Shown piece after piece: positions 1 to 10,785 of a DNA stretch of 64,000 bases. The notes under the pieces are model-generated. The model ran no database searches, had not been told where the DNA came from, and was given only the letters and a program-made list of their open reading frames with translations. A program made the translations under genes and the position numbers. The DNA lies in contig NC_088937.1 of assembly GCF_033473495.1 (NCBI RefSeq), positions 1,240,001 to 1,304,000 on the forward strand. The letters are read 5' to 3'. The stretch is from Cercospora beticola. Taxonomy: Eukaryota > Ascomycota > Dothideomycetes > Mycosphaerellales > Mycosphaerellaceae. Every line of letters begins with the position of its first letter. The first letter of the stretch is position 1.

Positions 1-459
1 AGCATGCTCTAGATATTCAGACGTGTCGGTGCATTGTGATCATCACGGCGGTGGGCGTTGCAACAACAGAAATGGGAGAAGCGCGGAGGCCGGGGCGGAC
101 ATGTGATCCCGTGCAAGAGTCAGTCGGCGGCTTTTGCAGCGCGCTGATGACATGCACTCGCTGCTTGCCTGCTCGACATCCCCACGCGCGCTGCAGTACA
201 GCCCTTCATCATCCTTGCCCTACTATTTCCTTCACTCCTAATCTCTCCTCCACCGCCGCACGATCTGTATGCCTAGACCCTCCGGAGGGACAGCGGCGTG
301 AAGGTCGACCACAAGCCGGCGTCATTGTTGTCGGCGTTGCCGCACTCGGCCACCGCAGCGGACTCGAGCAGAGCTGCCGTGCAGCTGCAGCACGAAGCCG
401 TCTTTATCTATCGCACTGTACTATAGCCATCGCTTCGCCCTCTTCTCGCACTCTTCACC
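1..459. other. Upstream region of the CTL transporter gene
   Basis: No gene is supported here. The open frame at 36-476 lacks an ATG (it opens with GTG) and has no recognisable domain. The stretch just before the ATG at 460 is pyrimidine-rich, as expected for a fungal promoter and 5' leader. Confidence 0.5.
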
Positions 460-2788
460 ATGTTCTCCGAATGTGAGTATCCATCGCTCCGCTCCCTGGC
501 CTGATGTCGTTCAGCACAGCATGCGACATCTCCCACCTCGCTCGCGTGACCAACAGCCTGAGACTGACACCGCTTGACCTACAGACGCCTCCCGCTTCCT
601 ACAACAGTCCAACGCCCGCCTTTCCTTCACCCAAGATGATGGCAGAAGTCGCTCGCGCAATCCGCTCGATCGCCGACGTCCACCAGCATCGCACTCCCGC
701 TACGTTCAGCGCCCCGGCGGCATGAATCACCACCCATATCAGAACCAGCATCCCGCTTCCTCGCAATCACGTTTCCCCTTCGCATCGCGTTTGTCACGAC
801 AAGACCCACAGGCTCCGCTCTTCTATAGCGCGACCGACGACTTCCAGGACGAGGATGAAGGCGACGAGCATGAGCGGGAGGTAGCAGACTTCTACGCTCT
901 GCAACGAAGCAGGCAGCATTTCGGGCCCAGCAATCTCACGGAAAGCTCAGAGGTTGAAGACGATGGCACGGAGAGATTGGAAGACACGCAGCATGGTCAA
1001 AATCACGACAGAGACGCAAGCCTACCCCGGGGCAGGTTGGGAGCTCCATATCCACCTTCGTCACGCGCGGAGAGCAGGGCATCGGATGTGAGTGGCAAGG
1101 GCAAAGGGAGACTGGTGGATGTCAACCTCAACAGTACAATTGATGAGGAGCCTCCTGAGTCGCTTGCGAGACTATCGCCCTCCATCGATCCGGATGAGCC
1201 ACCCGCACCCTTCAAGCCATTCCGGTCAACGACAAAGCCCAGCGGCCTCAGTTCATTTCTACCTCTCGAGACCGACGATGAAACACATCGACTCCACCCT
1301 CGACCCATGTCGCCAGATCGCGAGAGTGTGCCACCCACCGTCATCTTGCCTGCGCAGGAACCCCCGAAGCACGATGCATTCTGGGCGAACCTATTCCAGA
1401 TCTCCTTCTGCACAATGTTTGCCGTCTTCGTGCTGATCTGGTTCCAAACTTCGACGCCGAAGAATTCCCTCGGAGACACCATCTACACTGCTCTTCGTGG
1501 GAGCACGAGCATGCTGGTGTGGGACACGCTGATTGCGATCGTGGTGGCACTGATATGGCTGTCGCTACTTCGAAACCACGTACGACCATTGGTGTACATT
1601 CTCATCATCGCAGTGCCTGTCATTCTGTTCGCGTTTGCACTGTACCCCTTCATCAGCAGCTTCCGTGGCTCCTGGAACGGCAACTCGATCCAGGACAAGG
1701 CAATGCGATGGGGCTCATTTGTTCCCGCAATTGTCGGCTTCTTCTGGACCTGGAGTGTCATCAAGAATCGACATAGCCTGCACAGTTCTATCAACGTGCT
1801 CGAATTCTCAACCAAAATTATCGCAGCGAGCCCGTTCCTCGTGGTACTTGGCTTCGTGGCGCTCGGCGTAGTCGTTGTATTCTCCTGGACCTGGATGCTC
1901 ATGTTCGAACGCATCTTTCTTTCGGGTCACTTCACAGGCGCGAAGAAGTGGGTAATCAACGCCAATAGCTGGTGGCTTGGAGCATACTTCATCTTGCAGT
2001 ACCTCTGGAGCTTGGGAGTCATCGCAGGCCTACAACGAGCAACGACCGCTGCAGTAGTCAGCCAATGGTACTTCCACCGCCTAGCAGTGCCACAGCCGAC
2101 GAGCCAGGAAGTGGTCAAGGCAAGCTTTTTGCATGCTACAGGAGCCCTCTTTGGTACAACCTGCCTGAGCACCTTCCTCAGCCTTCTTGTTCGACTACCG
2201 TTGATCATCCTCCCTGGCCGATTGTCTGGTGTACTCAATATGGCCGCATACTGGATCATGCCGAGTAGCTTGGCCACGCTCACCAACCCTCTCACTCTCA
2301 CGTATGCTGCGATTCACAGCCAACCACTCGGGATAGCCGCTCGGGGTCTGAACCACCTCAACTTTATTTCACATACGAATCCAAGCAATACTCTCGGAAC
2401 ACGCAACTTCAATCCTTCCCATTCTGGAAGTGCCCTTATGCCATACCGCCTGGCGAAGCTCCTTCTGCAGGCCACACGTTGGATAATGTCCTTCGCGCTT
2501 GGCTTCGGCGGCTGGGTCCGAGCTGCACACAGCATTCAAATACAAGGGGCTGCATCAGGGTTTCGAGGTAGTTTGTACGCCTACATCGTCGGTATGATTG
2601 CCGGTACCATTGGCTTTGCGGTTCTAGGTTGCATCGAGAACATTGTTGGCGGCGTGATCGATGCGACAATGGTCTGTTGGGCAAGCGAGACAGCAGGTGG
2701 GCGCGGTGAGGCAAGGTTCTGCCGAGAAGCAGAGGAACTCTTTGGAAAGAAGACAGGAGTGAGTCTCGGTGATAGAGACATGGTATAG
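460..2788 (+). CDS. Choline transporter-like (CTL/SLC44, PNS1-type) membrane protein
   Basis: Predicted multi-pass membrane protein of the CTL/SLC44 family, whose members are linked to choline handling; some fungal members bind Atg9. The model has a 13-bp first exon (460-472), an intron (473-584, GTGAGT..CTACAG) and exon 2 (585-2788), giving about 738 residues. The splice restores the frame exactly, placing about 50 residues (start MFSEYASRF) before the internal Met at 722. The first ~280 residues are hydrophilic, acidic and Ser/Pro-rich, probably cytosolic and disordered. About ten hydrophobic segments follow, starting near FQISFCTMFAVFVLIWF. The conserved family C-terminus (GCIENIVGGVIDATMVCW) is present. 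The transported substrate cannot be read from sequence, so choline is inferred from the family. Confidence 0.85.
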
Positions 2789-3311
2789 AGAGCGTATCGA
2801 CGCGAGGACCCAAATGATTTTCATGGAACAATAACACGAGTTGGAATTAGCGAAGGTACAGGACACGGCGTTCTCAAAGCTGGATATGGAATTGGATACC
2901 CGGAACCACATTGCATTGTTTCAAGATATAGGCCAAGAATACATGGCAAGTCCACATTGTCGCCTTAGACATTAGTGCATATTCATCGCCTGCCCCCTTG
3001 TGCCTTTCACGACAATGCCTTCCGTAGTTCGACGCTCGTTCTTGCCACTGAACTTTCTGCAGGCGTGCCGTGGAAGCACCGCCATTATTCACGAACATGA
3101 CTGCCACAATTGTACACAGCAAACCCGCCTCTCCTTGTCCTCACCGTCGTGAATGCCTTCACAATGCCAGCATATAAACCTTCCAGACTGGCGCTGCCTT
3201 AGCACTCTCTTTCCCGTCACAGACCAACGAGAACCAAACTCCCGCCTCAAAAGGTCCAAGTCACCTCCAAGTCCCACTCATTCTCCACTTCACAACCCGA
3301 GCTCACCCAAC
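2789..3311. other. Intergenic, no gene seen
   Basis: Contains the 3' flank of the CTL gene and the leader of the small ORF at 3312. Open frames on either strand are short and have no recognisable features. Confidence 0.5.
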
Positions 3312-3521
3312 ATGCCGGACGAATGGTGGAAGAAAAACGAACGCTACACCCAGCAGGATTATAATCCTATGCAATGGGGTTACCAAGGGCCCAAGAATGC
3401 TGCACAGCGCGCTCAGACTAATCTCTGGATGCAACAGGCGCGTCCGGCGCAGAGTTGGCAGGATTCGCAGAGGAGATTGTATGATGGGCGGATGGGAATG
3501 GCGGGGTATAAGAAGAAGTGA
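3312..3521 (+). CDS. Small Trp/Gln-rich hypothetical protein (69 aa)
   Basis: I do not recognise this protein. The ATG at 3312 follows a CACCCAAC context typical of fungal starts, and the frame closes with TGA at 3519-3521. The product starts MPDEWWKKNERY, is rich in Trp, Gln, Arg and Tyr, and ends in a basic GYKKK tail. It has no signal peptide or membrane segment. The frame is open upstream to 3153 but has no earlier ATG. A clean start, biased composition and an intergenic position favour a real small gene, but without homologues this stays tentative. Confidence 0.5.
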   Translation: MPDEWWKKNERYTQQDYNPMQWGYQGPKNAAQRAQTNLWMQQARPAQSWQDSQRRLYDGRMGMAGYKKK

Positions 3522-3838
3522 GATGCTAAAGGGGAGGTCTTTGGGGATGGTGGAGTTGATGATAGGGGCGTTGGAATGTTTTTGATTTTTGCTTCTGGTC
3601 TTGTTGGTAGGCGGCCAGGGGTTTTGTCTCTTGGTGCTGTAATATGAACAATCAACGTTGAAGTTAGCTTTTGCATTTTGCCGCATTCTCGCTGTTGTTT
3701 GGATCGTTCTCTTCGTTGGGAATTTGCTCCGGGGCCCGCAGTAGCGAAAGGTTCGGAGCCTATTAGGCACATTAAAAAGGTAAAAGGAACTTTTGGGGAG
3801 CATTAAGTCGAAATTAAGGTAGTCGAGGTGATCGTCCA
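3522..3838. other. Convergent 3' region
   Basis: Space between the convergent small ORF (plus) and the dicarboxylate transporter (minus). It is T-rich after the stop at 3521. No gene is seen, and it probably holds both 3' UTRs. Confidence 0.5.
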
Positions 3839-5175
3839 TCACGCACTGAACTTGCCCCAACCCAGATGCCACATGTCTTTGTCCTCGTCTTTCCCAGGCC
3901 ACATTATCTTGCCGTACCAGAGAGCTCGTAAATGTGCAACAGCCGTGATGAGCCACATGATGACCAAGAGAATGGTCAAAGCGCTGGCTACACCATTGAT
4001 AGCGGAACTTGATAGCGCAGAGCCGATCTGTATGATTGCAAGACAGAGACCCGCGTTTGGAAATATGAACTGTGGTTTGTTAGCAAGAATAGGATATGGT
4101 CCTCGGGTCGTGAATCGTTACTTACGGCCCACCAGTTCAAAGTGAAATGCATGCGCCTGATTCCAGCTATCACAGCAATCGTTGTAATGCAGAAGAACCA
4201 AAAAGCAAAGGTGACGATGAAAAGTCCGCTGACGATCCCAAGGACCCGCACAATGTCACCGTCTGGAAGGGCGCTAATGTTGAATGTGTTCTCGGGAAGC
4301 ACACTCGAAGCCTGAGTTCCCAACGATATGAGGCCCGCGCTCGTGTAACCCGCAGGACCAACAGACACGTACATTCCAGGTCTCGTGGGCGGAGCCGGCA
4401 ACGCGCTTGTCATGAGTCGTTGAGTGTACAGACTGTACATCATCAACGCCACGGTCCAGGAGAGTCCCTGAAACATGACTGCCCCTATCCACATTTCAAA
4501 AGCTGCCTGTTCCGGCTGAGATGGAATCATTGTGCCAGCCATCGTTCCAATAACTAAAAGGGGGTAGATTGGGAAGATCCACGCAGGAACGGCGTTTGTG
4601 ATTTTCAATCTCTCCTCTTGGAATAAAGCGTAGTATTGCCCAATTCCAACAACCAGAACAATAGCGCAATAGAGCCAGAACAGAACCCGCAGTGCAGAGA
4701 CGAGCCACGGACCACAGTTCGGCACACCGTAAGCCTGTATCGCGTTCAAGATAAGTGAGACCGAAACCCAGTACGATCCAAAGAAAAGGCCCTCGACAGG
4801 ATGATGAAGTGAAGCAAAAAATCTCCTCGGGAACCAGAAAGCTCGCAGTCCCATGGCGATATTAAACACAACGAACATAAACAGATCAACAATGAAGAAG
4901 ATCTTGCCAATAGTCTGCAATCCAGTAAATCGATTCGGTGTATTCGCGATCACAACAGCGATCGCTCCAGTAGACATCGTTGCTGAAAACCACGGCCAAG
5001 TAAAATGCGCTATCCTGTCCTTGAAATCCGCGCTGGCAGGAGGGTTGGGTAAGAAATCGTTTCGATCATGGCCAGTAGCATTATTGTTGTTGTTCTGGGT
5101 TTGTTTTTCGACATCCTGTCCATTTTCGTTCCGATATCCGTTGCGCTCCATGTTGGACGTGGAGGAGAGCAGCAA
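3839..5175 (-). CDS. TDT-family C4-dicarboxylate (malate) transporter, Mae1-like
   Basis: Plasma-membrane transporter of the tellurite-resistance/dicarboxylate transporter (TDT) family, which in fungi includes the malate permease Mae1 and the sulfite pump Ssu1. Exons in coding order are 5175-4126 and 4069-3839, with an intron at 4070-4125 (GTAAGT..CACAG), giving 426 residues. The opening FTWPWFSATMSTGAIAVV and the following ~10 hydrophobic segments are typical. Exon 2 adds FIFPNAGLCLAIIQIGSAL and a short charged tail. A second in-frame Met lies 8 codons in, at 5151, and could be the true start. The overall pattern is closer to fungal Mae1/C4 transporters than to Ssu1, so malate or a related dicarboxylate is the likely substrate; this is family-based. 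Confidence 0.85.
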
Positions 5176-5754
5176 GCATCTCTAGTTGCAATGGGGCTGC
5201 CATGTTTGTATCAACAGAGACAGTGTGGATATCGTCTTTCGTCATCGGCCATATTGGACCCTTGCACAGGCTGTCATTCACAAGAGCCAAGCCCGCGGAA
5301 CGGCAAGCCGATTTGCGTCCAAACCTGTTCCTGTTCAGCTTCCCAACGATCGTGCATAGCCTGTCGTTTAACAGCCAGTATTGGTCGAATACCATAATTT
5401 CTACAATAACTTCAGCAGTGGGCGAAGAAGCGGTGACAGACACTTACGCGTGTTCAAACTCAGAGAACAGGTACCAGGCCTGGGCAAGACGCAGCAAGTA
5501 GTGACTGCTCCTGCTCACGCGTCCAGTAAGGCCGGCATCGAGAGCAAGGCCATTCGATGGGCACTGTGCGACCGACGCCTTGTCGACAAGGCTCGTCTGC
5601 GCTCTGTTATTTTGATCACATAGACGTGCTGCAATAGAAAACCATGATCTCGTTGCCTGATTGGGTAATATCATTTCTGTGGCATATACAGTCTAATGCT
5701 GTGTCGCACCTAGTTCAAGTTCATAGATACATCCTTGTGTGCATCAAACTTCCC
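5176..5754. other. Intergenic between transporter 5' end and carboxypeptidase Y 3' end
   Basis: Both flanking genes are on the minus strand, so this holds the transporter promoter and the carboxypeptidase 3' UTR. No supported gene is seen. Confidence 0.5.
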
Positions 5755-7527
5755 TTAGTTCTCGACCCACTCTCCGCCGATCCATCGGTTGAGGAAGTCA
5801 AGCGACGCCTCAGGCTGGTTATATGGCACCTACCACATGTTAGTACAGTTGCAAGACTATGGAGGAAAGGCAGAAAGCGGGGGATCAAACTCACCATGTG
5901 GCCGGCAGCATGGATGCGGATGAAAGTGAAGTTGCCAGAAGACTTGACTGAACCAGTCTTAGTCTTGCTGTCGGACTGGAGAGTAAGGTCCTCCATAGGC
6001 GCCTTGGCGTAAGCCTTCTGACCAGGCCACTCAAGTGCCTGGGTCCAGGCGAGGTTACCGAGCCCTAGAGAATGTTAGTTCGCTGCGAGTCGTATCCATG
6101 ATATTGAAGTACTTACAGTTGCAAATGTAATCGGCATCACCGGCGTAGACGAGGACAGGAATCTCCTTCAGGATATCTGGGACCAAGCGGTGGAATGGTT
6201 GCATCCAGTCGCCATTGAACAAGAAGTTGCGGTTAATGTCCATGTTGCAGGAGTCGTAGCTGTCGACCTCAGCTCCAAGAGCCTTCATGACATCGTCGCG
6301 GTTGAGGTATTCTTGAATCCAGTTGAGCTCGTCGTAGCACAAGTTTCCGCCCTTGCACTTCTCGCGAACGTCGTATGGGTTCTGGCCGGTACGCTGGTAT
6401 GGACCAATCAAAGCATTGTTGCAGTAGATGCTTGCTGGGACACAGGACCAGACAGACTCGCTCTTGTAGCAGCTCTCGATCAAGCTTTGGCAGCGAGCAA
6501 GCGAGTTGTCCATGCTTTGGCAAGACGACTCATCAAGCACTGCTGGCCAGCCACCATCGCCACATGCCATTGGGCGGTAGTACTCATATTGAGTGTAGCC
6601 GTCGGTAAGTCCATTACCGATCAAGACAGACTGCAGGTTGATGTTGCGGTTCTTGTGCGACAGGATCTCGGAGGCAAAGACAGGAATGTAGTGGCCAGCG
6701 TAAGATTCACCAGAGATGTGGAACGGCTGCTTTGCGTACTCTGGGAACTGCTTGAAGAAGAGGGTCAAGAGAGCGTAGACGTCTTTGCCTGCAGCTACAG
6801 TGCTGCTGACAGCGCTGCCAGAGTAGGAGTAACCAACGTTAACTGGCTGGTCCAAGAAGATGACAGAAGCGTTGGCGTTCCAGCTGGATGGGTTGTACGA
6901 TGGCTTGCGATCCTTGCCGATGAATGATGGGCCAAGCTCCATGAAAAGTCCAGTGAGAGATGAGCAGCCTGGGCCTCCGTTCAACCAGAGCACGACTGGG
7001 TCGTTCTTGGGGTCATTGCGGGATTCGAAGAACCAGTAGAAGAGATGCTTGTCGTCCTCCTCATTGTCCAAATAGCCCGAGTACTGCTTGACTGTGTCAA
7101 CACCGAGGCTCTTTGGGTCGACCTTCTTGGTACGGAGGTTGAACTGCTCGAGATGGCCGTCGATCTCGCGCTGCTTCTCGCCCTTGGAGTTGACGCTGAA
7201 CATCTGCTCGATGTGCTCGCCCTTGGTCACGAAATCCCATTCGCGCTCGTGCTTGCGGGTGTGCTTCTTGGGCGTAGAGAAGAACGAGGCTTTCGACATC
7301 TCTTCAGGGAACATCATAGCCACTTCGTCCCACGCAGACTGAGCTTCAGCGGTAAGGTGTTTCAGCTCATCTTGGAGGTGCTTCAATGGCTTCGCCCAGC
7401 CAGAGACCTTATCGCCAGCGGCGTTGAGAGCATCCTGAACGACCTTTGGAGGTTGCAATGGCTGCTGTTGCTGCGGAATCGAAGCAGCTGCGACTCCGAT
7501 GAGGAGTGCTGAGGTGGCGACCTTCAT
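5755..7527 (-). CDS. cpyA: Vacuolar carboxypeptidase Y (serine carboxypeptidase, S10)
   Basis: Vacuolar serine carboxypeptidase that removes C-terminal residues from peptides. Exons are 7527-6117, 6064-5895 and 5829-5755, with introns 6065-6116 and 5830-5894, giving 551 residues, normal for fungal CPY. Residues 1-16 form a signal peptide, followed by a ~125-residue pro-region. The S10 hallmarks are complete: LNGGPGCSS (183-190), nucleophile Ser275 in [10 protein letters not shown], the Asp in [11 protein letters not shown] (about 464), and His526 in HAAGHMVPYN, which spans the second intron. Multiple Cys pairs match the family. The 3' exon is short (75 bp) and ends WIGGEWVEN. All catalytic elements are intact, so an active protease is expected. 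Confidence 0.95.
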
Positions 7528-8012
7528 GGTCGACTTGCCCGGCGTGGAAGCGTCGGCTGTTTAGGCGGCAAAGCGGTCGAGGTGCTGGAAGCTCACGAAT
7601 TAGCATTTGTCCGGATCCGGCGATGATGGCGATGCTCACATTTCTCTCCTCGATGGTATAGAGGTGATGGAAGAGACGAAAGTAGGAGGACAAGGAAGAG
7701 AAGGACTGTGTTGGTCCAGAGAGAGCATGTGAGCAGGCAGCCCAGCAACGGCGACGCATCATGCTGAACCTAGATCATGCAAGGGCCGCGCTGGGATCAA
7801 AGCTCGTCTTATCGCGATAGCGCCTTGGCGTGGATGACGCATATCGGCTCATCATTCAGAAGTTCGCGTGCGGGCTTAAGGACACCAGACTCGAGCAAAT
7901 AATTCCGACGCTGTAAAATTCAACACGAATCCGCCACGAGCAACCGAGAACATAGCTACGATAAGGATAGCATCGCAACAGTTCCCCCGCGCCTCAGAAG
8001 GTGTCCGTCACC
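7528..8012. promoter_or_regulatory. Divergent intergenic promoter region (cpyA / SDO1)
   Basis: A 485-bp gap between the divergently transcribed carboxypeptidase Y and SDO1, which must contain both promoters and leaders. I see no clear TATA box. Open frames here lack an ATG or recognisable content. Confidence 0.55.
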
Positions 8013-8990
8013 ATGCCTTCAGCACAGATCAACCAGCCTTCAAATCAAATCAAACTGACAAATGTCAGTTTGGTGCGCATGAAGAAGGGCAAGAAGCGCT
8101 TCGAAGTTGCATGCTACAAAAACACTGTTACATCATTTCGGGCCGGCAACGAGACGGATCTCGACAATGTCCTGCAAATACCAAACGTTTTTCTGAACGT
8201 CAGCAAAGGGCAAGTGGCGCCGAATGAAGATCTCAAAAAGGCTTTCCCTGGCATGACGAGAGACGAAATAGTACTGGAGATTTTGAAGAAGGGTGAGATC
8301 CAGGTTGGCGAGAAAGAACGATCGCAAGAGCTGGACCGAGTGCACAAGGAAGTTATAGACATCGTGGCTGGGCGGCTGGTAGATCCAAAGAGCAAGCGCG
8401 TGTATACCACAGGCATGATCGAAAAGGCTTTAGATCAGTTGAGCAGCCAAGGTGGACATGCTGGAAGAGCAGCAGGCAAAGCGGGCGCCGCTGGTGGAGA
8501 CCGCAGTCAAAGCAGAGACCAGAGCGCACCAGCGGCCGGCTCAGGTGCAAGCACACCAGCTAAGAATGGCGAACCTGCAGAAGTGAAGACTGAGGAGAAG
8601 CCAAAGCCAAAGTGGACTGGAGTGGTCACGAACCGAAGTGCAAAGTCGCAAGCACTGGATGCTATGAAAGCCCTGATCGCACATCAACCAATTCCTGTGG
8701 CGAGGGCGAGGATGAGGCTGCGAATCACCTGCCCAACGGACGTGCTCAAACAGAATGTCAAGACTGCACCAAAGGCCGAGGGCGAGGAGGCAACGACGGG
8801 AAGTGTCAAGGACAAGATTCTCAGCCTTGTTGAGCAGGTGGAGACGGAAGAGAACACGGGCAAAGAGTGGGAGTGCATAGCCTTCGTCGAACCAGGAGCT
8901 TACAGGCTGCTGAACGACTTTGTGAGCACACAAACGAAAGGCAAAGCTAGGGCTGAAGTCTTGGATACGACCGTAACGCACGAAGATTAG
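8013..8990 (+). CDS. SDO1: Ribosome maturation factor SDO1 (SBDS family)
   Basis: SBDS homologue that, with the GTPase Efl1, releases eIF6/Tif6 from late pre-60S ribosomal subunits. It is a single exon of 325 residues starting at ATG 8013 (CACCATGCC); the open frame runs further upstream only from a GTG. The N-terminal FYSH domain is clear (TNVSLVRMKKGKKRFEVACY), as is the central helical domain with KGEIQVGEKER and RVYTTGMIEKAL. Between the central and C-terminal domains lies a Gly/Ala/Ser-rich linker of about 40 residues (around 145-190), and further charged inserts occur in the C-terminal domain. The protein is therefore about 75 residues longer than the ~250-residue yeast and human forms. 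Confidence 0.93.
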   Translation: MPSAQINQPSNQIKLTNVSLVRMKKGKKRFEVACYKNTVTSFRAGNETDLDNVLQIPNVFLNVSKGQVAPNEDLKKAFPGMTRDEIVLEILKKGEIQVGEKERSQELDRVHKEVIDIVAGRLVDPKSKRVYTTGMIEKALDQLSSQGGHAGRAAGKAGAAGGDRSQSRDQSAPAAGSGASTPAKNGEPAEVKTEEKPKPKWTGVVTNRSAKSQALDAMKALIAHQPIPVARARMRLRITCPTDVLKQNVKTAPKAEGEEATTGSVKDKILSLVEQVETEENTGKEWECIAFVEPGAYRLLNDFVSTQTKGKARAEVLDTTVTHED

Positions 8991-9190
8991 GCCTATCGAG
9001 CATGCTACATTGGTTGTGCAGCGTTCGAGCGTCTACAAAAGCATCAGATCAAAATCGATTCACTAGACTGTTCTTTCCGGCAGTCAGTTTGTTTTGCCAA
9101 AGTCCATCTGCGATCAATATGCATGGGCAGTTTGGGTGGTAACAGTAGGCAGGTGCTATCTGCCTACAACTTGTACTTCTGCAGATGGTC

Positions 9191-9854
9191 TCACGTCCAT
9201 CCAGAATCTCTATTCGCTTTCTCAGCCTCCTCTCCCATCCTTCTCATCCACCGCTCTACAAGCTCCTTATTCTCCTTCTCCAACTTCTCTGATCTCTGCT
9301 CTGCCATATTCAACTGCAACTGCAAGCTCACCATCTCATCTTGCGCTTCCTCGACCAACTTCGCTTTGCCTCGAATCTCTTCCTCCCGATCCCGCAACTT
9401 CCTCTCCACGTCCAATTTCTGCTTCGTCAGACTAGTAATCTGTGCCGTGGAGTCCTTATGTGAAGCCTGCAGCTGGCTGAGTGAGGTGTTGAGCTCAGTC
9501 ACTTGTGCTTGCAACGAGGATCGGGCGCGTTGGGTATTTGCCAGATCTGTGCGGAGAGTAGCTAGAAGCTCTGCTGCTTGACCTTCTGGCACGGGTGATT
9601 TGGTCGCTGCCCGGCCTTTGGTTGGAGTCGCAGTTCGGTCGGGCAATGCGGGTGACGCTGGGGTCGAGCTGGACAGAGCCGATGCCTTGGATTGAGCAGC
9701 GGTGCGGTCGGCGAGTCTGGTATCTGGATCTGTCAATATGCGCGATGGCGGCAGAGGGAGACCACGCCGTACAAGCATCTATGTATGGCTTGTGAGCTTG
9801 TTCGCGTGCATCTCGAGCATCGAGTGCGGCAGAATATTGCTCAATCCAGCTCAT
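9191..9854 (-). CDS. ATG16: Autophagy protein ATG16
   Basis: Partner of the Atg12-Atg5 conjugate, which directs Atg8 lipidation to the phagophore. Exons are 9854-9773 and 9723-9191, with a 49-bp intron (9724-9772), giving 204 residues. Exon 1 encodes the Atg5-binding helix, MSWIEQYSAALDARDAREQ. The junction gives DAYTRLADRT, the conserved fungal sequence, which decided the acceptor: a closer AG 6 bp upstream would insert Pro-Asp. After a Ser/Pro/Ala linker comes a coiled coil from about residue 90 to the end, closing with the typical ELVERWMRRMGEEAEKAN. No WD40 domain is present, as is normal in fungi. The start is the first in-frame ATG. Confidence 0.92.
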
Positions 9855-10785
9855 AGTATTGGTAGATCGCAGGACCCGACGACACTCTCTTCGCTGCGTC
9901 CTGGCATGATGGCTCTCTCGGTTGAGTAGGGAAGCTACCGCTGGAGTGGAAGACAGCTGCGCATTCACTCCAGCTTGAAGTCAGTCTTGGCCGAAGCTTC
10001 GTCATCCGTCATGCTTCCCTTTTCGAATCAACATTAACAGCAACATCCACATCCACATCTTGCACTCCTTTCAATGGCAGAAACGATATCATCTACTATA
10101 GTCCATCCATGGCCAACAGAACAGACGCTCCGAACCTAGCAGAACGTGCAATAGTCGCGTTCCAACACGCACTAACCTGCAGAATCCACAATCGCTCGAG
10201 ATGTAGTCAGGACATGGACCCAAGTTTCAGACGACCACAAGACGGGCATATTCAGGAAGTGCAAGGTCATCGCAAGTCTAGTCCGGCCTCGTATGACCCC
10301 CACGCGTGCGTCGAAAGTCTTTTCGACAGCTGTTTCAGAGACTCTTCCATCTTCAGCACCGTCCTTCTCGCATCACAAACCTAGAGCGGCGCTCGTTCAT
10401 GTCAGGGAGGTATATCTATTCGGTCAAGAGTGGGGCCGTATGCAAGAAGCGAAATAGTACCAGCGCTTCGTAGTTGCAGAAGACGTTGTGCCAGCGCTGT
10501 CAATCTGTTCGCCAGGCGGGAAGAGCAGTCGCGCCACAACCACGACTGATGCCAGCGTGCCATGTGCGATTGTTTCTGGGATATGATCTTGGTCATTCGC
10601 TGGAGAATATCGCGTGAACCTCGCACGAACGTGATAGCGAAGTTTGCTTCCCGCTGCTTCAGGGAAGTATCTTACTGAGATATGCAGCAGGCAAGATACT
10701 GCAGTAACCACAGGAGCTACTCAAGAAACCCAAAGAACAAAGGCCCAGGAACATTGCGAGCTCACCCCGCTCTGTCATACCAGAG
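9855..10785. other. Intergenic region with one orphan open exon
   Basis: Holds the ATG16 promoter. On the plus strand, positions 10183-10457 form an open frame of about 90 codons ending TAG. A strong branch/acceptor pair (ACTAACCTGCAG, 10171-10182) precedes it, but I could not find an upstream exon in matching phase. The translated product (for example SHHKPRAALVHVREVYLFG) is not recognised. It may be an exon of an unmodelled gene or chance. Confidence 0.3.

Noticed and set aside
6190..6927. 245-codon plus-strand open frame
   Set aside because: Antisense of the carboxypeptidase Y catalytic domain; Val/Leu/Ala-rich shadow.
8001..8012. GTG start giving a 329-residue SDO1
   Set aside because: The frame before ATG 8013 opens with GTG; nuclear fungal genes initiate at ATG, and the ATG has a good context.
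3839..8990. Idea of a metabolic cluster of transporter, carboxypeptidase and SDO1
   Set aside because: Functions are unrelated housekeeping roles and orientations are mixed; adjacency alone is not evidence.
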